The notes: generated by a model not told the origin, from the letters alone. 64,000 bases of DNA from Rachicladosporium sp. CCFEE 5018 (GCA_002077045.2 KZ111142.1:1157718-1221717), one strand, 5' to 3'. Counted from the stretch's first letter, positions 20,438 to 32,729 are shown. Numbers and translations are program-made.

Positions 20438-21465
20438 ATCTCCTGGAGGAGGAGGTTGGTGCTTGGGCTTTGTTGTTGTTGTCTTGAGGTCCTGGCTTGG
20501 AGGATGTTGATGACATGAGCAGCCTTCTGAAGCAGGATCTTGTATGCCCTAGCATGTAAGTCCTGTCCTTCACAGGCCTCTAAGATGTCCTTCTGGAGTG
20601 CTTGAACTGTCTGGGTGTCTAGGGTCTGGTGCTGTTGGGAAGGTGTCTTCCTCTGCTGTAGGGGGAACCCCTGACTTCCTCCTACTCCCCGCTGTCCTCC
20701 ACCTCTGTCCTGTCGCTGTTCCCTGTCTTCAGTAACATCCTCTCCTCCACTCTGATCGCTTCCTTGTTCCTTAGGTGTGTACATGTATTATAGATTCTTT
20801 GCTAGCCTTATTATTAAGGTATATAGCGAATCGATCGAGCGGCTATACGAGGTAATTAATAAGGCGGCGGAGTATCTCTTATTAAAGTTATATATATCCT
20901 CTAAAAGGATCCTATACTTATTAATTATGTTCTCAACTAGCTTAAACTAGCTCCTAATAATCTATAGATCTTTATAAAGCTTCCTCTAATACTTATATAT
21001 CCTTCTAAGTTTAACTTAAAGCCTTAGAGTCCTTTTAATAAAGGTGTTTAGCTAGTTCACTCCTATAGGTTATATACCTCTTACTATATAGATTAAGTCT
21101 GCTATTTGTTTAACTAGAGCAATTGTAGGGGATAATCCTTAGGCATTAAGCTTAAGAATGTTCTAGATAATTACTTCCTCTTTAATGAAACTTAGCTTCT
21201 TGTTAGTTAGTATATTCTCTCTTAAAGTACCTCTATAGATTCTTCGGTATAAGGTTTTAGGACTAATATTGTAGGCCTTTGCAGCCGTATAGATACTTGT
21301 ATATTAGCCCGAATAGAAAGCTAATATTGTAAGCAAAATGCTCCCTTCATTTAAGCTAATTTAGACGCGATTTGGTTAAGACATTACGCGTAGAAGTTGG
21401 TTAACACGGACTTGGTGAAATTGTTTGTCACGCCCTAGTTTTTGTCACGCCCCCGTGCCCCGCGT
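20438..21465 (-). mobile_element. Degenerate pogo/Fot1-type DNA transposon, RIP-mutated and internally deleted
   Basis: Reading the minus strand from about 21382 gives a pogo/Tc5-like transposase N-terminus. It has a psq-type helix-turn-helix (AAKAYNISPKTLYRRIYRGTL), a CENP-B/Tc5-type helix (PIGVN*LNTFIKRTLRL*VKLRRIYKY*RK) and ...ILLEDIYNFNK, where the family has YNFDET. About nine stops fall where Gln or Trp is expected (CAA/CAG to TAA/TAG), and the region is very AT-rich, the signature of repeat-induced point mutation. After YNFNK the sequence jumps, with a frame change, to YLV*PLD. This corresponds to the family's HLLQPLD segment, so most of the DDE core is deleted. From about 20785 to the gap the DNA is GC-rich, unmutated and open (a Gln-rich, C-terminal-like region). 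The outer end and inverted repeats are not resolved. Confidence 0.7.
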
Positions 21466-21921
21466 TAGCCGAACCAGCTGACTTAGCATTCGAGATTGAT
21501 TGAAAGTCACTTGTACAGCATGCAGGTTTCAGCCTCAGAGCTTGCAGGTACCCATGTAGCTTCGCATATTTTTTTCTTTGTAGCTCAACATCGCAACCTG
21601 TAAGGTCCATTGAGCGTATCAATGGTGAAATCCCGTAACATCTTCTGCAGCGGTATTCTCTCCGCCCTTAGCCCGCCCCGCGGTAGTTCTCTTCCGCTCC
21701 GCCGCTAGAATAGAAGCCGAAGCTTATTTCCGCGTGACGGGAGAGACTCCTGGGCTCCAACTTTTGGTCGAGCCGGCAGCTCACTCAACAAGGACCCCAT
21801 CACTTCACTCCGACCTGAACATTACACCACAATATACCTAATATCGAATCCACTCGACTTCCTGTAATCACTAGTTGATCCTCAACGCGTCTCCGCCACG
21901 CAGTGCCATCGACTGGCAATC

Positions 21922-24170
21922 ATGGCGAGCATCACCGAGAAGGTGAAAGAGAGTCTCGTTGGCGGCACTGATGAGGAGCCGAACCTGTCAGCGCAGACCA
22001 AGGAGTACTTCTATGGGCATGCCATCAAAGACGATGAGTCGGAGGAGCCTTATTTGGGTGAGAAGGAGTTCATCGACGCGATTGCGCCGAAAGGAGAAGA
22101 CTATGTGAGTATCATTCAGTGAAGCGAGTGAGGCAGCACAGGCATGGCGGCGGGGCAGCGAATCAACTTGTGGAGAGCTTCACATACTGATTTCAACCCC
22201 AGCACAAGATCAAGCGCGAGCAATACGCGATCCTCTTCTCAGTCGCCGACCGCGCACAGAAGAACCGTGTCGACATCCACGACTGGTCTGTCTTCACCAA
22301 TCTCCTCTCCAAACCCGATGCCGAGTACGAGATCGCGTTCCGCTTGTTCAGCGACTCATCGACCGGTCTGGTGGACTTTAACAGCTTCAAAGAGTCGTAC
22401 GCGCGCAACCGCGGCGAGGGCACAGTGCCCTTCAACTGGGACAGCGACTGGGCGAAGTTATACCTCGGCGGTAGGAAGAACAGGCACTCGATGACATACC
22501 CACAATTCGCGCAGATGCTGCGTGGCCTACAAGGCGAGCGCGTGCGCCAGGCGTTCCTCCACTTCGACAACAATGGCGACGGCTACATAGAGCCGGAAGA
22601 CTTCAGTCGCATCATCCGCGAGACAGCATCGCACAAGCTCTCCGACCACCTCCTCTCGAACCTCAGCACACTCTGCAACATCAGTCCCGGAAGCAAGATT
22701 AGCTACGCTAACGTCCGCGCTTTCATGAATGTGATCCGGGAGATGGACCTCGTGGAGTTTGTCATTAAGAATGCGATTCACAAGTCCGACGACGGCAAGA
22801 TCACAAGAGTGGACTTTTTGAACGAGGCGGCGAGAATCACGAGGTTCACACTGTTCACACCCATGGAGGCGGACATCCTCTTCCACTTCGCTTCCCTCGA
22901 CCAGCCCTCCGGCCGTCTAAGTATATCAGACTTTGCGCGTGTGCTGGACGCGAGCTGGCATTCGACAGCAGGACGCCTGGGTTCACGAGCTGGAACGATG
23001 ATCGCGGACACGGCACAGGAGGCAGTTGCCAAGTCAAGATCCTTCTACGAGGACTTTCTCGTCTCCGCACACCACTTCGGACTTGGCTCGATAGCAGGCG
23101 CTTTCGGAGCGTTCATGGTCTACCCTATCGATCTGGTTAAGACGCGCATGCAGAACCAGCGCAGCTCAGTCGTCGGCACGAAGCTTTACCAGAACAGCTT
23201 AGACTGCTTCCAGAAAGTCATCCGCAACGAAGGCTTCCGCGGGCTGTACTCTGGTGTTCTCCCACAGCTAGTCGGTGTAGCGCCCGAGAAAGCTATCAAG
23301 CTCACGATGAACGATCTTGTGCGCGGCAAGTACACGGAGAAGTCTACTGGCAACATTCCACTGTGGGCTGAGATAATGGCTGGCGGCACAGCAGGAGGTT
23401 GTCAGGTCGTCTTCACAAACCCGCTCGAGATCGTCAAGATTCGCCTCCAGATCCAGGGTGAGGCTGCCAAGGCCGCAGCACGAGAGGGCGAGCAATTTAA
23501 CCGGCGCTCTGCCATGTGGATCGTGCGGCATCTCGGTCTCGTCGGACTCTACAAAGGCGCGTCAGCTTGCTTACTCCGCGATGTGCCCTTCTCGGCGATC
23601 TACTTCCCCACCTACGCTCATCTCAAGAAAGATTACTTCGGCGAGTCGCCCACGAAGAAGCTAGGCATACTGCAGCTACTCACTGCTGGTGCTATCGCCG
23701 GTATGCCTGCAGCCTACCTTACCACACCCTGCGATGTTATCAAGACGCGTCTGCAAGTCGAGGCCCGCAAAGGCGACACTCAGTACACATCTCTCCGCCA
23801 CTGCGCACGCACGATCTTTAAGGAGGAGGGTTTCGCGGCGTTCTTCAAGGGCGGCCCAGCACGTATCCTGCGTTCATCGCCGCAATTCGGTTTTACGCTC
23901 GCGGGGTACGAGGTGTTGCAGGGTCTGCTGCCTCTCAACGGCGAGCATGCGGCGGAGAAGGCCATCGGGCCACGTGGGTCGCTGGAGCCTGTGACTGGGC
24001 TGCAGGAGGCCACTGCGCCGCTGCCGTATCTGAGAAGCCGCAATGCGCTCAAGATTATTCTCGACCTTGATCTTGGGTTTGGTCGGCCACGTGGTGTCGG
24101 TGAGGCGGCGAGGCGTGGGTGGTTGCCGAGTGTGCTTACGCCGAGCGCTGGGCCGAAGAGTGGCGAGTGA
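21922..24170 (+). CDS. AGC1: Mitochondrial aspartate-glutamate carrier, contig B copy
   Basis: Exons are 21922-22104 and 22203-24170, intron 98 nt (GTGAGT...CCCAG), 716 aa. EF-hand and carrier signatures are the same as in the A copy, and the frame is intact. Most differences are synonymous; coding changes include F30Y-type and E-to-G changes in the N-terminal EFFYEH/EYFYGH segment, and N-to-S near the C-terminus. A RIP-mutated transposon ends about 456 bp before the start codon, so regulation of this copy may differ. Confidence 0.95.
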
Positions 24171-25569
24171 AGACGATGGAGAGACTGGAACGAATCGCAA
24201 AAGGTATGTTGAGATCCTTGTGACGTGATGTTCGTGTGAAGGCGGCGGCGGCGGCAGCGGCAGCTTTGGCAGCAGCTCGTGTTCTGCACATACATCGACG
24301 TGAGAGGCGAAGGGAGACAAACAGATGGAAGACACTGTATCATCGCTGGGCGGTTTGGGTGCGTGATTTGCGTTTTGGGGCATAAGCATGAGTATTAGCA
24401 TAGCGCGCGGCGTTTGGCGCCCTGGCTGGCATGGTGGTGACAAGTAGTTGGCTAGACGCATGCCTAGCTGGCCACATATTCAGGCCAGACGCACATAGGT
24501 ACTAGAGTGTATCAACAGAAGTGTAGTATTACGACCTCTTCCTTCCAGCACGGCTAGGGTTCATGTTTCATAGATACTCGGACTTCACCGTGGAGGAACT
24601 CGTGCTCTCATAGAAATCTGTAGGTCTCTTCTGCTGCTATCATGTACCCCACGAGTGTTGTGGTTGCATGTGTTTCGCCTGTGAGAGAGCTTTTCCTTAG
24701 CGTTGCCTGCATGTTGCAGTACATAGCTCTCAGTGTTGACATCATAGAATATCCGCTCTCATGATACAAGCAATACATGCTTGGGCAAGGAGGTGGCCTT
24801 GCGGAGATGTGCGAGATTGGCAAGCAGCGGAAGCAGGCGTCACGTGCGCAGACAGGGGCCTTAGTAAGCACGACTCTATCTCACCTGTAAGACTAAGAGA
24901 AACGATGTCGAAATAAGCTATTAGGTGACAGGGAGTGCGGGTACCTTGCTTGGAGCTAGAGATCTACGACGGAGACTATGGTGATACTGATCGGCGGTAA
25001 TGAGGACGAAGACGAGGGAAAGGAGCATATTTGAACCGCGCAGTGTGATCTCTGCATCGCTGTCTATGTTCTGTACTAATTTCACGGTCATAGTGCCTTC
25101 TTAACATGCTGTATGTCGATGTCGTTATATTCGTTGCCATCGAGTTGCAAGAAGCGTGGAGATCAGATGCTGTGTTGGGATCCACTTTTGCTTGGCACGG
25201 GTATCAGAAGCTGGTGACACCCCGTCAGGACAAATCCCCGATCGCTGCCTGCATTGATACATCGTTGAAATCACTACTTTTTCTTCCTGCACTCCGCCGT
25301 TGCAACTGAGTAACTCTTCTCGTCATACAGATTGTATTGGAAACGCCGTGTCCTCATCGCAAGCGTGTTGTCACGCATTTGTCGCGAATTGTACGGCACA
25401 AGTCACCGCGGCGGCGGCAATAGTCACAGCGAAGCCGAGATTGCGCCCGACGCATACACGCACCAACGCACATTACATTCCATCGCCACGCTATCGGATC
25501 CATCAACATCGCTATCACGTGCGTTCACGTGTCACAAGCTGTGCAATCACAAGGCATTCTCAACCCCTC
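24171..25569. other. AGC1-YTA7 intergenic region, contig B copy
   Basis: This is the counterpart of 16651-18044. An open frame continues upstream from the YTA7 ATG to 25300 here. The matching sequence in contig A is not open in that frame, so the extension is unlikely to be coding. Confidence 0.5.
25516..25531. promoter_or_regulatory. Pair of CACGTG E-boxes upstream of YTA7 (contig B)
   Basis: CACGTG occurs at 25516-25521 and 25526-25531, 39-54 bp before the ATG, with the same spacing as in contig A. The surrounding 40 bp is nearly identical in both. Confidence 0.45.
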
Positions 25570-28500
25570 ATGGCCGGGCGCGGCAACAAGCGCAGGCTCG
25601 AGGACTTCGACCCAAACAAGTCCGATTCGGACGACGGCGATTACGGCGCTCAGCCTTCGCCACGTCCGCATACCAACCGCAGTACATCGCAAAGGAAGCG
25701 CAAGAGTGATCATCAGTCGTCGAGAAAGCCTGCTGCGAAGCGGCAGCGGAAGGAGACATACGGTGACTCACAGGACGATATCGAGAGTGACAGTCAAGAC
25801 GCGACAAGCAGTGGTGAAGGGAGCTTTGCTGCAGATGACGAGGAGGCACGGCCTGTTGAGCGCAACCCGAAGACTGGCAGGGTTGTGAGAGGTGCTGCGA
25901 AGAAGGGCGTCAAGTACGAGGAGACGAGTGACGACGACATCGTGTCGACCCGAGACAGCACGCCGGACCGACCAGTGCTCGTGTCTTCGAGCAGTGTTCT
26001 CCATCCTGGGCCGCCGAAGAAGACCCTGATCGTCAAGCTCAGTCTCTCACGACAGACCCTAGCAGAGATGGAGAGCGGAGGACGGCCCACGAGGTCGAAA
26101 GTCGGCGGCAAGAGTATCAGCATGGCTAAGCGCCAGCCGACACCTGGCACATCAAGCGCGATGGGCACGCGTAGGAGCAGCCGCATCTCGCATGACGAGG
26201 AGGCGCCACTCATTGCATTGACTGACAGCGGGAGACATGCGCAAGTCACACGCGCTGGGAGTGCGACGCCTGAGCCTACCACTGCTGCAAGAAGAGCTAC
26301 GAGAGGTGGCAAGGGACCGATCAAGAAGAACGTCAGTGCCATAATGGAGGAAAGCCAGGAGGATGCGCAGTCACAGCTGGGTCCGGAGTTGTTCTCACAG
26401 CTGCAGGAAGAGGCGAACAAGCAGAATGCTGAAGCCGAGCGCACATCACCTGGTGCAGAGAACACGGATTCAAACGATGATGAAGAGAAGATCGCTATGG
26501 AGATCGTGCAAGAGTCGCAGGAAGACGATGATGAAGACATGCCAGTGGCTCGCGGTGGACGTTCACTACGCCAGCGTCGCAAGGCTTCCAGTCCACCCGC
26601 ATCACAACAGACCACGAAGGATACTCGCCGACGTTCGCAGCGCCCCAAGAAGGCCGCTGGCGAGCCGAGCAGTGACTTCGAGCCCGACGCCGATGCCGAA
26701 GTCGCGGACGACGAGAACGTCTCTAGTGAAGATGAGATCTCGAAGCCGAGACCCCGACCAGGCAGCAGCAACAGCGAGAGTCAAGGTGGCAGACGCTCGG
26801 GCAGGATCAGCGCTATGAACGCAAGGTCGCAAGGCTCGAAGCGAGGTCGCTCTGACGATGATGCGGACGAAGAGCTGGATCTCGATGAAGTGGCGGACGA
26901 GGCTGCTGATCTCGAGGAAGACAAGCGGCGCAACGCGCGACCAAGAAAGCGTAGGATAGCTAATGATGAGATCTCGTTCGAGCCGAGTCTGCGCCGACGG
27001 GATAAGAGGCCGGACTACCGCGTCTGGCGTCCCGAGCTTGCGCTGAACGATGAAGAGGATGCAGCGCCTGCTAACGCAGCCACACCACAGCGCAACAGGC
27101 GCGGCGGAGCTGGCACATCATATCGCAGTCTCTTCTCGACTTATGGACCATTTGGCGGCGCTGGTGTCCCACCGCCTGTCTTCGGTGGGCTCGGTGGTCA
27201 AGCCGCGGCTGGTGGAGCGGACTCGGATAGCAGTGATGATGAAGGCATGGCCAAAGGTGCCGCTCCTAACATGGGCGGCATCTCAGGCATGACTCCGACA
27301 TCAGCATACCCTAAGCCTTTCGTGCCACAAGGCATCAGCAACGATGCTCTTACTGGACCGGGAGGCGGCCCAGTCAGCATGGGTAAGGTCAAGGATAAGA
27401 AAGCACTCGCTGATGTCGACCCACTCGGCATCGATCCAAATGTCAGCTTCGACGCTGTCGGTGGACTGGATGATCATGTCGACCGCCTCAAGGAGATGGT
27501 CGCACTTCCACTGCTCTACCCGGAGGTCTTCCAGCGCTTCCACGTCACGCCACCACGCGGTGTGCTCTTCCATGGTCCGCCAGGAACGGGTAAAACATTA
27601 CTCGCCCGTGCACTCGCCAACAGTGTGAGCGCCAATGGCCAGAAGGTGACGTTCTACATGCGCAAAGGCGCTGATGTGCTCAGTAAATGGGTCGGTGAGG
27701 CTGAGAAGCAGCTTCGTCTACTGTTCGAGGAGGCTCGCAAGAACCAGCCTAGCATCATCTTCTTTGATGAGATTGATGGCTTGGCACCAGTGCGCTCGAG
27801 CAAGCAGGAGCAGATCCACTCGACCATCGTGGCTACTCTACTTGCGCTCATGGACGGCATGGACGGCAGAGGTCAGGTGATCGTCATCGGCGCCACCAAC
27901 AGACCTGATTCTGTTGACCCTGCGCTACGTCGCCCAGGGCGCTTCGATCGCGAGTTCTATTTCCCTCTTCCCTCACAGCCAGCCCGCCGTGCCATCATCG
28001 ACATCCACACGAAAGGCTGGGAGCCACCTCTCAAGCCAGAGTTCAAGGACTCGCTCGCGGAGATCACGAAGGGCTACGGAGGGGCTGATCTGCGCGCACT
28101 ATGCACTGAAGCGACGCTGAACGCTGTGCAAGGCACTTACCCGCAGATATACAGCAGCGACAAGAAGCTCGTTATCGACCCGAGCACCATCAAAGTCATG
28201 GCGAAGGACTTCATGCTCTCGGTCAATAAGATGGTGCCCTCTTCCGAGCGCTCGGCAGCTTCTGGCGCTGTCCCACTGAAGAAGGACATACAGCCACTGC
28301 TGAACACCACGCTGGAGAAGCTGACGAAGATTGTCGATACTGCGATACCGAGGAAGAGGAAGGCTACTGCGCTTGAAGAGGCTTTGTACGACGATCGTGA
28401 GGATGAGTATGGGTTTGATAAAGAGATGATGCAGCGGCAGTTCGAGGGTGCGAGAGTGTTCAGGCCGAGGCTGCTTATCAAGGGGTATCATGGTATGGGA

Positions 28501-30592
28501 CAGAGGGAGCTGGCCGGAGCGCTGCTGAGTAAGGTTGAAGGGCTGCATGTGCAGAACATGGGTTTGAGCACTTTGATGTCGGATTCTTCGAGGGTGAGTC
28601 AAACGCTCTAAATTGGTGTGACGAGAACGAAACTGACAAGCCATACAGTCCCCCGAAGCTGCCGTCATCCAGCTCTTTGAGGAGGTCAAGCGCCACAAGC
28701 CCAGCGTTATCTACATTCCCGATGTCGACATCTGGTACGACACGCTTGGCGACCACGTCAAGCGCACGTTTGTGGGCCTCTTGAATGGTATCGCTCCCAC
28801 CGAACCGGTCCTCTTACTAGGTTACATGAGCCTCCGCGAGCAGAATGGGCAGCCAGATCCAGCCATGGTTCGCGACCTCTTCGGCTACTCGCCCAAGAAC
28901 CAGTATGCGCTTCTCGAGCCGGGTAATCTGGAGCGCACGGAATTCTTCAAGCAGGTCATCGACATGGTGCGGCGCTCGCCCGCGCAATTGCCGGCAGGCG
29001 AGAGCAGGAAGAAGAGGAAGCTTGATGTGCTACCTGTCGCTCAGATGGCTGCACCGGCCGGGCCTTCCAAGGCTGATGTCAAAGCGCAGAAGAAGAAGGA
29101 TCGCCAAACGCTCAATGCGCTGAAATTGCTCATACAGCCGGTTATGGATCAGATCCGCATGAAGCAGAAGAAGTTCCGGACAGGAGTTGTTGATGACTCC
29201 CATATCATCTACCTGTATGACGAGGACGACCCGATGGTACTCACGACTGACCTGAACGAGGAGCAGCATGCTCAGCAGGCCTTGGACCGGCCCTTTGAAA
29301 AGTCGCTAGACGAGAAGGGTGTGCAGGGTCTGCGGGAGACGCAGACGGGCAAGTTCTACTACAACCTCAACACCGTTGTGATCGAGCAGAGACTCAGCAA
29401 TGGCTACTACAAGCGTCCGCGGGACTACCTGGGCGACATCAAACGCCTGGCTAAGGACGCGAAAACCATTGGCGATGCTGATCGCACACTGAGAGCCAAT
29501 GAGCTACTTGCCAACGTGGAGGTGGACATGGCAAGTATCGAGCAGCAGTACCCTGCACTTATCGAGGCTTGCAATGCAGTCTACGAGCGAGAGCAAGAGC
29601 GGGCGCGTGAGCAGGCACGCAAGAACTTCGAAGCGGCGCAGGGTGGCGCCGAGGTTCCCAGGATCATCCCGAATGTGCCTCCAGAGGGCGCTTCGAAGAC
29701 TACGACCGAGACTTCTGGACCTGTTATGCTGGGACAAGAGATCCCAGGTCCGAGGCAGCTCTTCCCTGTAACGCCTAGCAGGCTGTCGGGACCGAGTCCA
29801 GTAAGCAATGCCTGGAGCACGACGAATGGACACTCGCATGCTACCAACGGATCGACTGTACCAAGTCGCATGCCACCGCATGAGGACAGTGAGATGCTCG
29901 ACCAAGGCAGCCCAGCTTCCTACCTCCCGCCGCAGCATCGCGTCCCGGATCCGAACAATCCAGCTAGCCAGAATCTATCGCAGCAGCCTCAGCTGTCGCA
30001 GAAGTCAGCGCGAACACACCTTGCGCAGAACTCGCAGCCTTCGCAGTATGCCAATAGTGCATCGACCACGACGTCTGGACAGAAGACCAGCGACCGCAGC
30101 AACAGGTCTAGTGGACCGTTCTCGGTCAACACGCAGCTTTCGAACGGTGCGCCGAGAAGTGCAGATCATCCAGACTACTCGACGTTGGCTCCAGCCAGTG
30201 GAGGGAGCCAACTGCCAGACACGCAAGAAGAGCACTTCTCTGGATCCCAATTAAGCCAGGCGTCCCAAGAAATGCCTCCACCTGCCACCGCTCCACCCAA
30301 GGCATCAGCTATTCACGGCTTTCTCAACGAGCAGCCGGCGCCTCCACAACCGCAGCTGATCCTTGACGAGCCTACGTTGGCTAATCTGCACGCTGAGTTG
30401 GTGAAGCGCAGTTCAGGGTTGAGTGTAGAGCAGTTGGAGCAAGTCTATGCGTGCTTGATGGGTGTGCTGTGGCGGACTAGAGGGGAGTGGAACCGTGATC
30501 GGGTGTGTAGGGAGGTCACGGAGGGGTTCAACGGGATTGTGGCGGAGATTATGGCGTGTCAGAGGGTCGGAGGCGCGAGCCAGGATGACTAG
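25570..30592 (+). CDS. YTA7: YTA7/ATAD2-type AAA+ bromodomain histone chaperone, complete (contig B copy)
   Basis: Exons are 25570-28593 and 28649-30592, with a 55-nt intron (GTGAGT...ACAG), giving 1655 aa. In order: an acidic/basic disordered N-terminus (1-~540); AAA1 with Walker A GPPGTGKT (from residue 669) and Walker B IIFFDEIDG (from 729), and arginine fingers in LRRPGRFDREF; a second AAA module with degenerate Walker A (GYHGMGQRE) and Walker B-like SVIYIPDVDIWYD; a divergent bromodomain at about 1155-1310; and a Ser/Gln-rich tail ending in a helical segment. An active AAA1, dead AAA2 and bromodomain is the known arrangement of Yta7/Abo1/ATAD2, a nucleosome-remodelling H3-H4 chaperone. 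The homeolog is split between 18045-20337 and 32830-35208. Confidence 0.95.
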
Positions 30593-31830
30593 GAGGGTCC
30601 TGAGTTGAGAGCTGAGAGCCTGGAACTGCATGGGAAGAGTGAGGGGAGAGCGGCGGACGAAGGAGTTTGGATCACTGGGCTACAAGCAAGAGCAAGCTGA
30701 GGCACGATGGGAGGGCAAGAGGCAGGTCGAGCTCCGTCCGCGAGGACGTTGTAGCTCGCCTGCCTTGCCACTCATCCTCCGCTCAGAAGGCTTCGACACC
30801 TGGCACCACAAGCTCAGCGACGACAGCTCGGTCAGAGACCGGCTGAAGCGCCGTCGCCCGCCTTCGGCTCAGCAGAAGCAGGATGGCAAGTTGCCAGCTA
30901 CTCTCAGCACCAGTCAATCGCCATGCAGGCGGGACTCTTCCGATCAGTCTGGCTGCTCTCTGCAAAACATCGTGGTCCGCTCTCGTCTGACTAAGGGGAA
31001 ACGGAGAAGACTCTACGAATTGATGAAAGACGACGGGGCTTCAGCAGCGAGAAGGCTGACTAGAGACGCTTCGCCAGTAGGACTGAGCAGGATAAGAGTG
31101 TAGGATAGTGTGTCAGTATTGTACAAACATCGAGCAACACTATCTTTCACGTGATGGCATGGTATCCTTGGCTATCCTTGGCAGGTCATGTCATGTCGTC
31201 TGGCCTATGCCCTTTGTCAGCCACTCGAACTGTGATAACATCTTCCTGATCATCGGGCTGAGAGTCCGTGATTGCGGTGTGCTTGGCAAATAACGCGAGC
31301 CTTATCTCCATATTCCCTCCCCATCTTCTGGTCCGCGATCTCCTTGCCAAGGATCGCGGGGCGAGTGAGTCTTGGAAGCGACAGCTGCTGGGCTGGGCCG
31401 CGCTGTTCGTACCCTGCTCACACAAACCACCGTACATCGCCGTTAACACCACCGGTAACCCCGACTTTGCAACACGTAACCAGCGGTCGTCTGGCTTCAT
31501 TCGCATCATTCATACCTCCCGACGCACGCTGGCACGTTATCAGGACGCCCGCCATTCGCATCACCGTCACCCAGCAGGAATCAGCTCACATGCCGCCCCG
31601 CTGAGGAGCATCGACCTGCAACATCAGCTGGCCAGACTGGACCGGCTGTTCCATCCTCCTTGACACGACTCAAGTACCCTAAACCACAACTCATTACTAC
31701 AGTACTGCAGCTTCCCCGATCAGCACAGCCACCACAGCGAAGCTTATCTCTACGCCAGCAACAAAGTCGCGCAATCTAGCCACGCGCAGAGCTATTCGAA
31801 CAACACCCCTCTCGCAGCTCAGTCGTAGCA
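30593..31830. other. YTA7-PPZ intergenic region, contig B copy
   Basis: This 1.2 kb contains the PPZ promoter and long 5' leader. From about 31300 to the start codon it is strongly conserved with contig C (35980-36509). ORFs here differ in frame between the copies and are not supported as coding. Confidence 0.5.
31333..31359. promoter_or_regulatory. GC-rich inverted repeat in the PPZ leader (contig B)
   Basis: CCGCGATC (31333-31340) pairs perfectly with GATCGCGG (31352-31359). CTTG/CAAG inside the loop extends the stem. The same element lies at 36019-36045 in contig C. It is about 470 bp before the PPZ start; it could be a palindromic protein site or an RNA hairpin. Confidence 0.3.
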
Positions 31831-32729
31831 ATGGGCAACGAGTCTAGCAAAGAGAGCAAAGACAACAGGTCCACCGGCAGCCAAACACCGACCGGCCCAT
31901 CCTCCTCGGCAGGGCCAAGCCTAGACAGCTATCCTTCATTCAGCAAGTCCGACACGCGAGAGAGCATGCGCTCCTTCCGCCAAACTCTGAAGACGAAGAT
32001 CCCCGGCAGCAAGAGTGCCGAGAGCCCGCGAGGCAGCAGCTCGGGGCTGAGTTTGGACACTTCCGGCGATGGAGATAAGAGCGATGCGCTGAGCGTGCGA
32101 AGCGCGACGAGCGGAAGGTCAGGCAGCAGGCCCAGCAGAGGTGTGATCGAAGGTGCGGCTGGAAGTCGGCGAGGCAGTCTGAGAGGCGCGGCACTGGACG
32201 AAGCCACACAACAGCAGCCTCCGCCTAGCCCGACCATGTCTCCCAGCGTGAGCAAAGGCGGACACGGCGATATCACAGAAGCGCAGAGAAGTGGTGAGGT
32301 GGATGCTGTTAGTGACGCGCCGCCTGCCGGAGGCTTTGCGCATGGCATGCACCACACTGCTAATCGAGAGCCTGGGCCAAGCATCCTCGTCAGAAGAGAC
32401 CCAAACGCGCCGAAGACGGCGTCATCGCCGCAAGCGGCACCTCAAGGCGCAGCAGCTGTGTTGGCGTTATCAGACCAGCTCGACAAGAGCACCATCACAC
32501 CTACAAGCTCGACCCCAACCGCATCCTCATCCAGCAACATGGACATCGGCGCCCTGACGCCCAGCGATCTGGACGATATGATCAAGCGGCTCGTGGACGC
32601 CGGCTACGCCGGCAAAGTCACCAAAACAGTCTGCCTCAAAAACGCCGAAATCACAGCAATCTGCACTGCAGCCCGCGAAGTCTTCCTCTCGCAACCTGCC
32701 CTGATTGAGCTCTCGCCTCCAGTCAAGAT
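31831..32729 (+). CDS. PPZ1: PPZ-type Ser/Thr phosphatase, 5' part (contig B copy)
   Basis: Codons 1-299 plus two bases, cut by the gap just after SPPVKI, immediately before the GDVHGQ motif. It begins MGNESSKES with the N-myristoylation glycine, followed by the Ser-rich disordered region typical of PPZ proteins, and ends at the start of the PP1-like catalytic domain. The 3' part of this same homeolog most likely resumes at 47219, with 376 bases missing. Over the last ~400 bases it is identical to the contig C copy. Confidence 0.93.

Larger units (their letters stand above)
21466..27856 (+). repeat. Homeologous block, contig B copy (partner 13934-20337)
   Basis: This is the counterpart of the contig A block. 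Similarity starts at TAGCC 21466, directly beside the transposon, and runs through AGC1 and into YTA7. The position matching the end of contig A is 27856. Confidence 0.9.
28214..32729 (+). repeat. Homeologous block, contig B copy (partner 32830-37408)
   Basis: From 28214 to the gap this matches 32830-37408. The YTA7 portion aligns at a constant offset of 4616 with no indels. The spacer diverges more, and the PPZ part is nearly identical. Confidence 0.9.

Noticed and set aside
25300..25569. N-terminal extension of YTA7 by 90 residues in contig B
   Set aside because: The corresponding contig A sequence is not open in this frame, the translation has no recognisable features, and both copies share the ATG at MAGRGNKRR.
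25794..26771. Long antisense ORF (325 aa, Ser-rich) opposite YTA7
   Set aside because: Shadow of the biased Arg/Asp/Ser codons of the YTA7 N-terminus; no domain and no splice or promoter signals.
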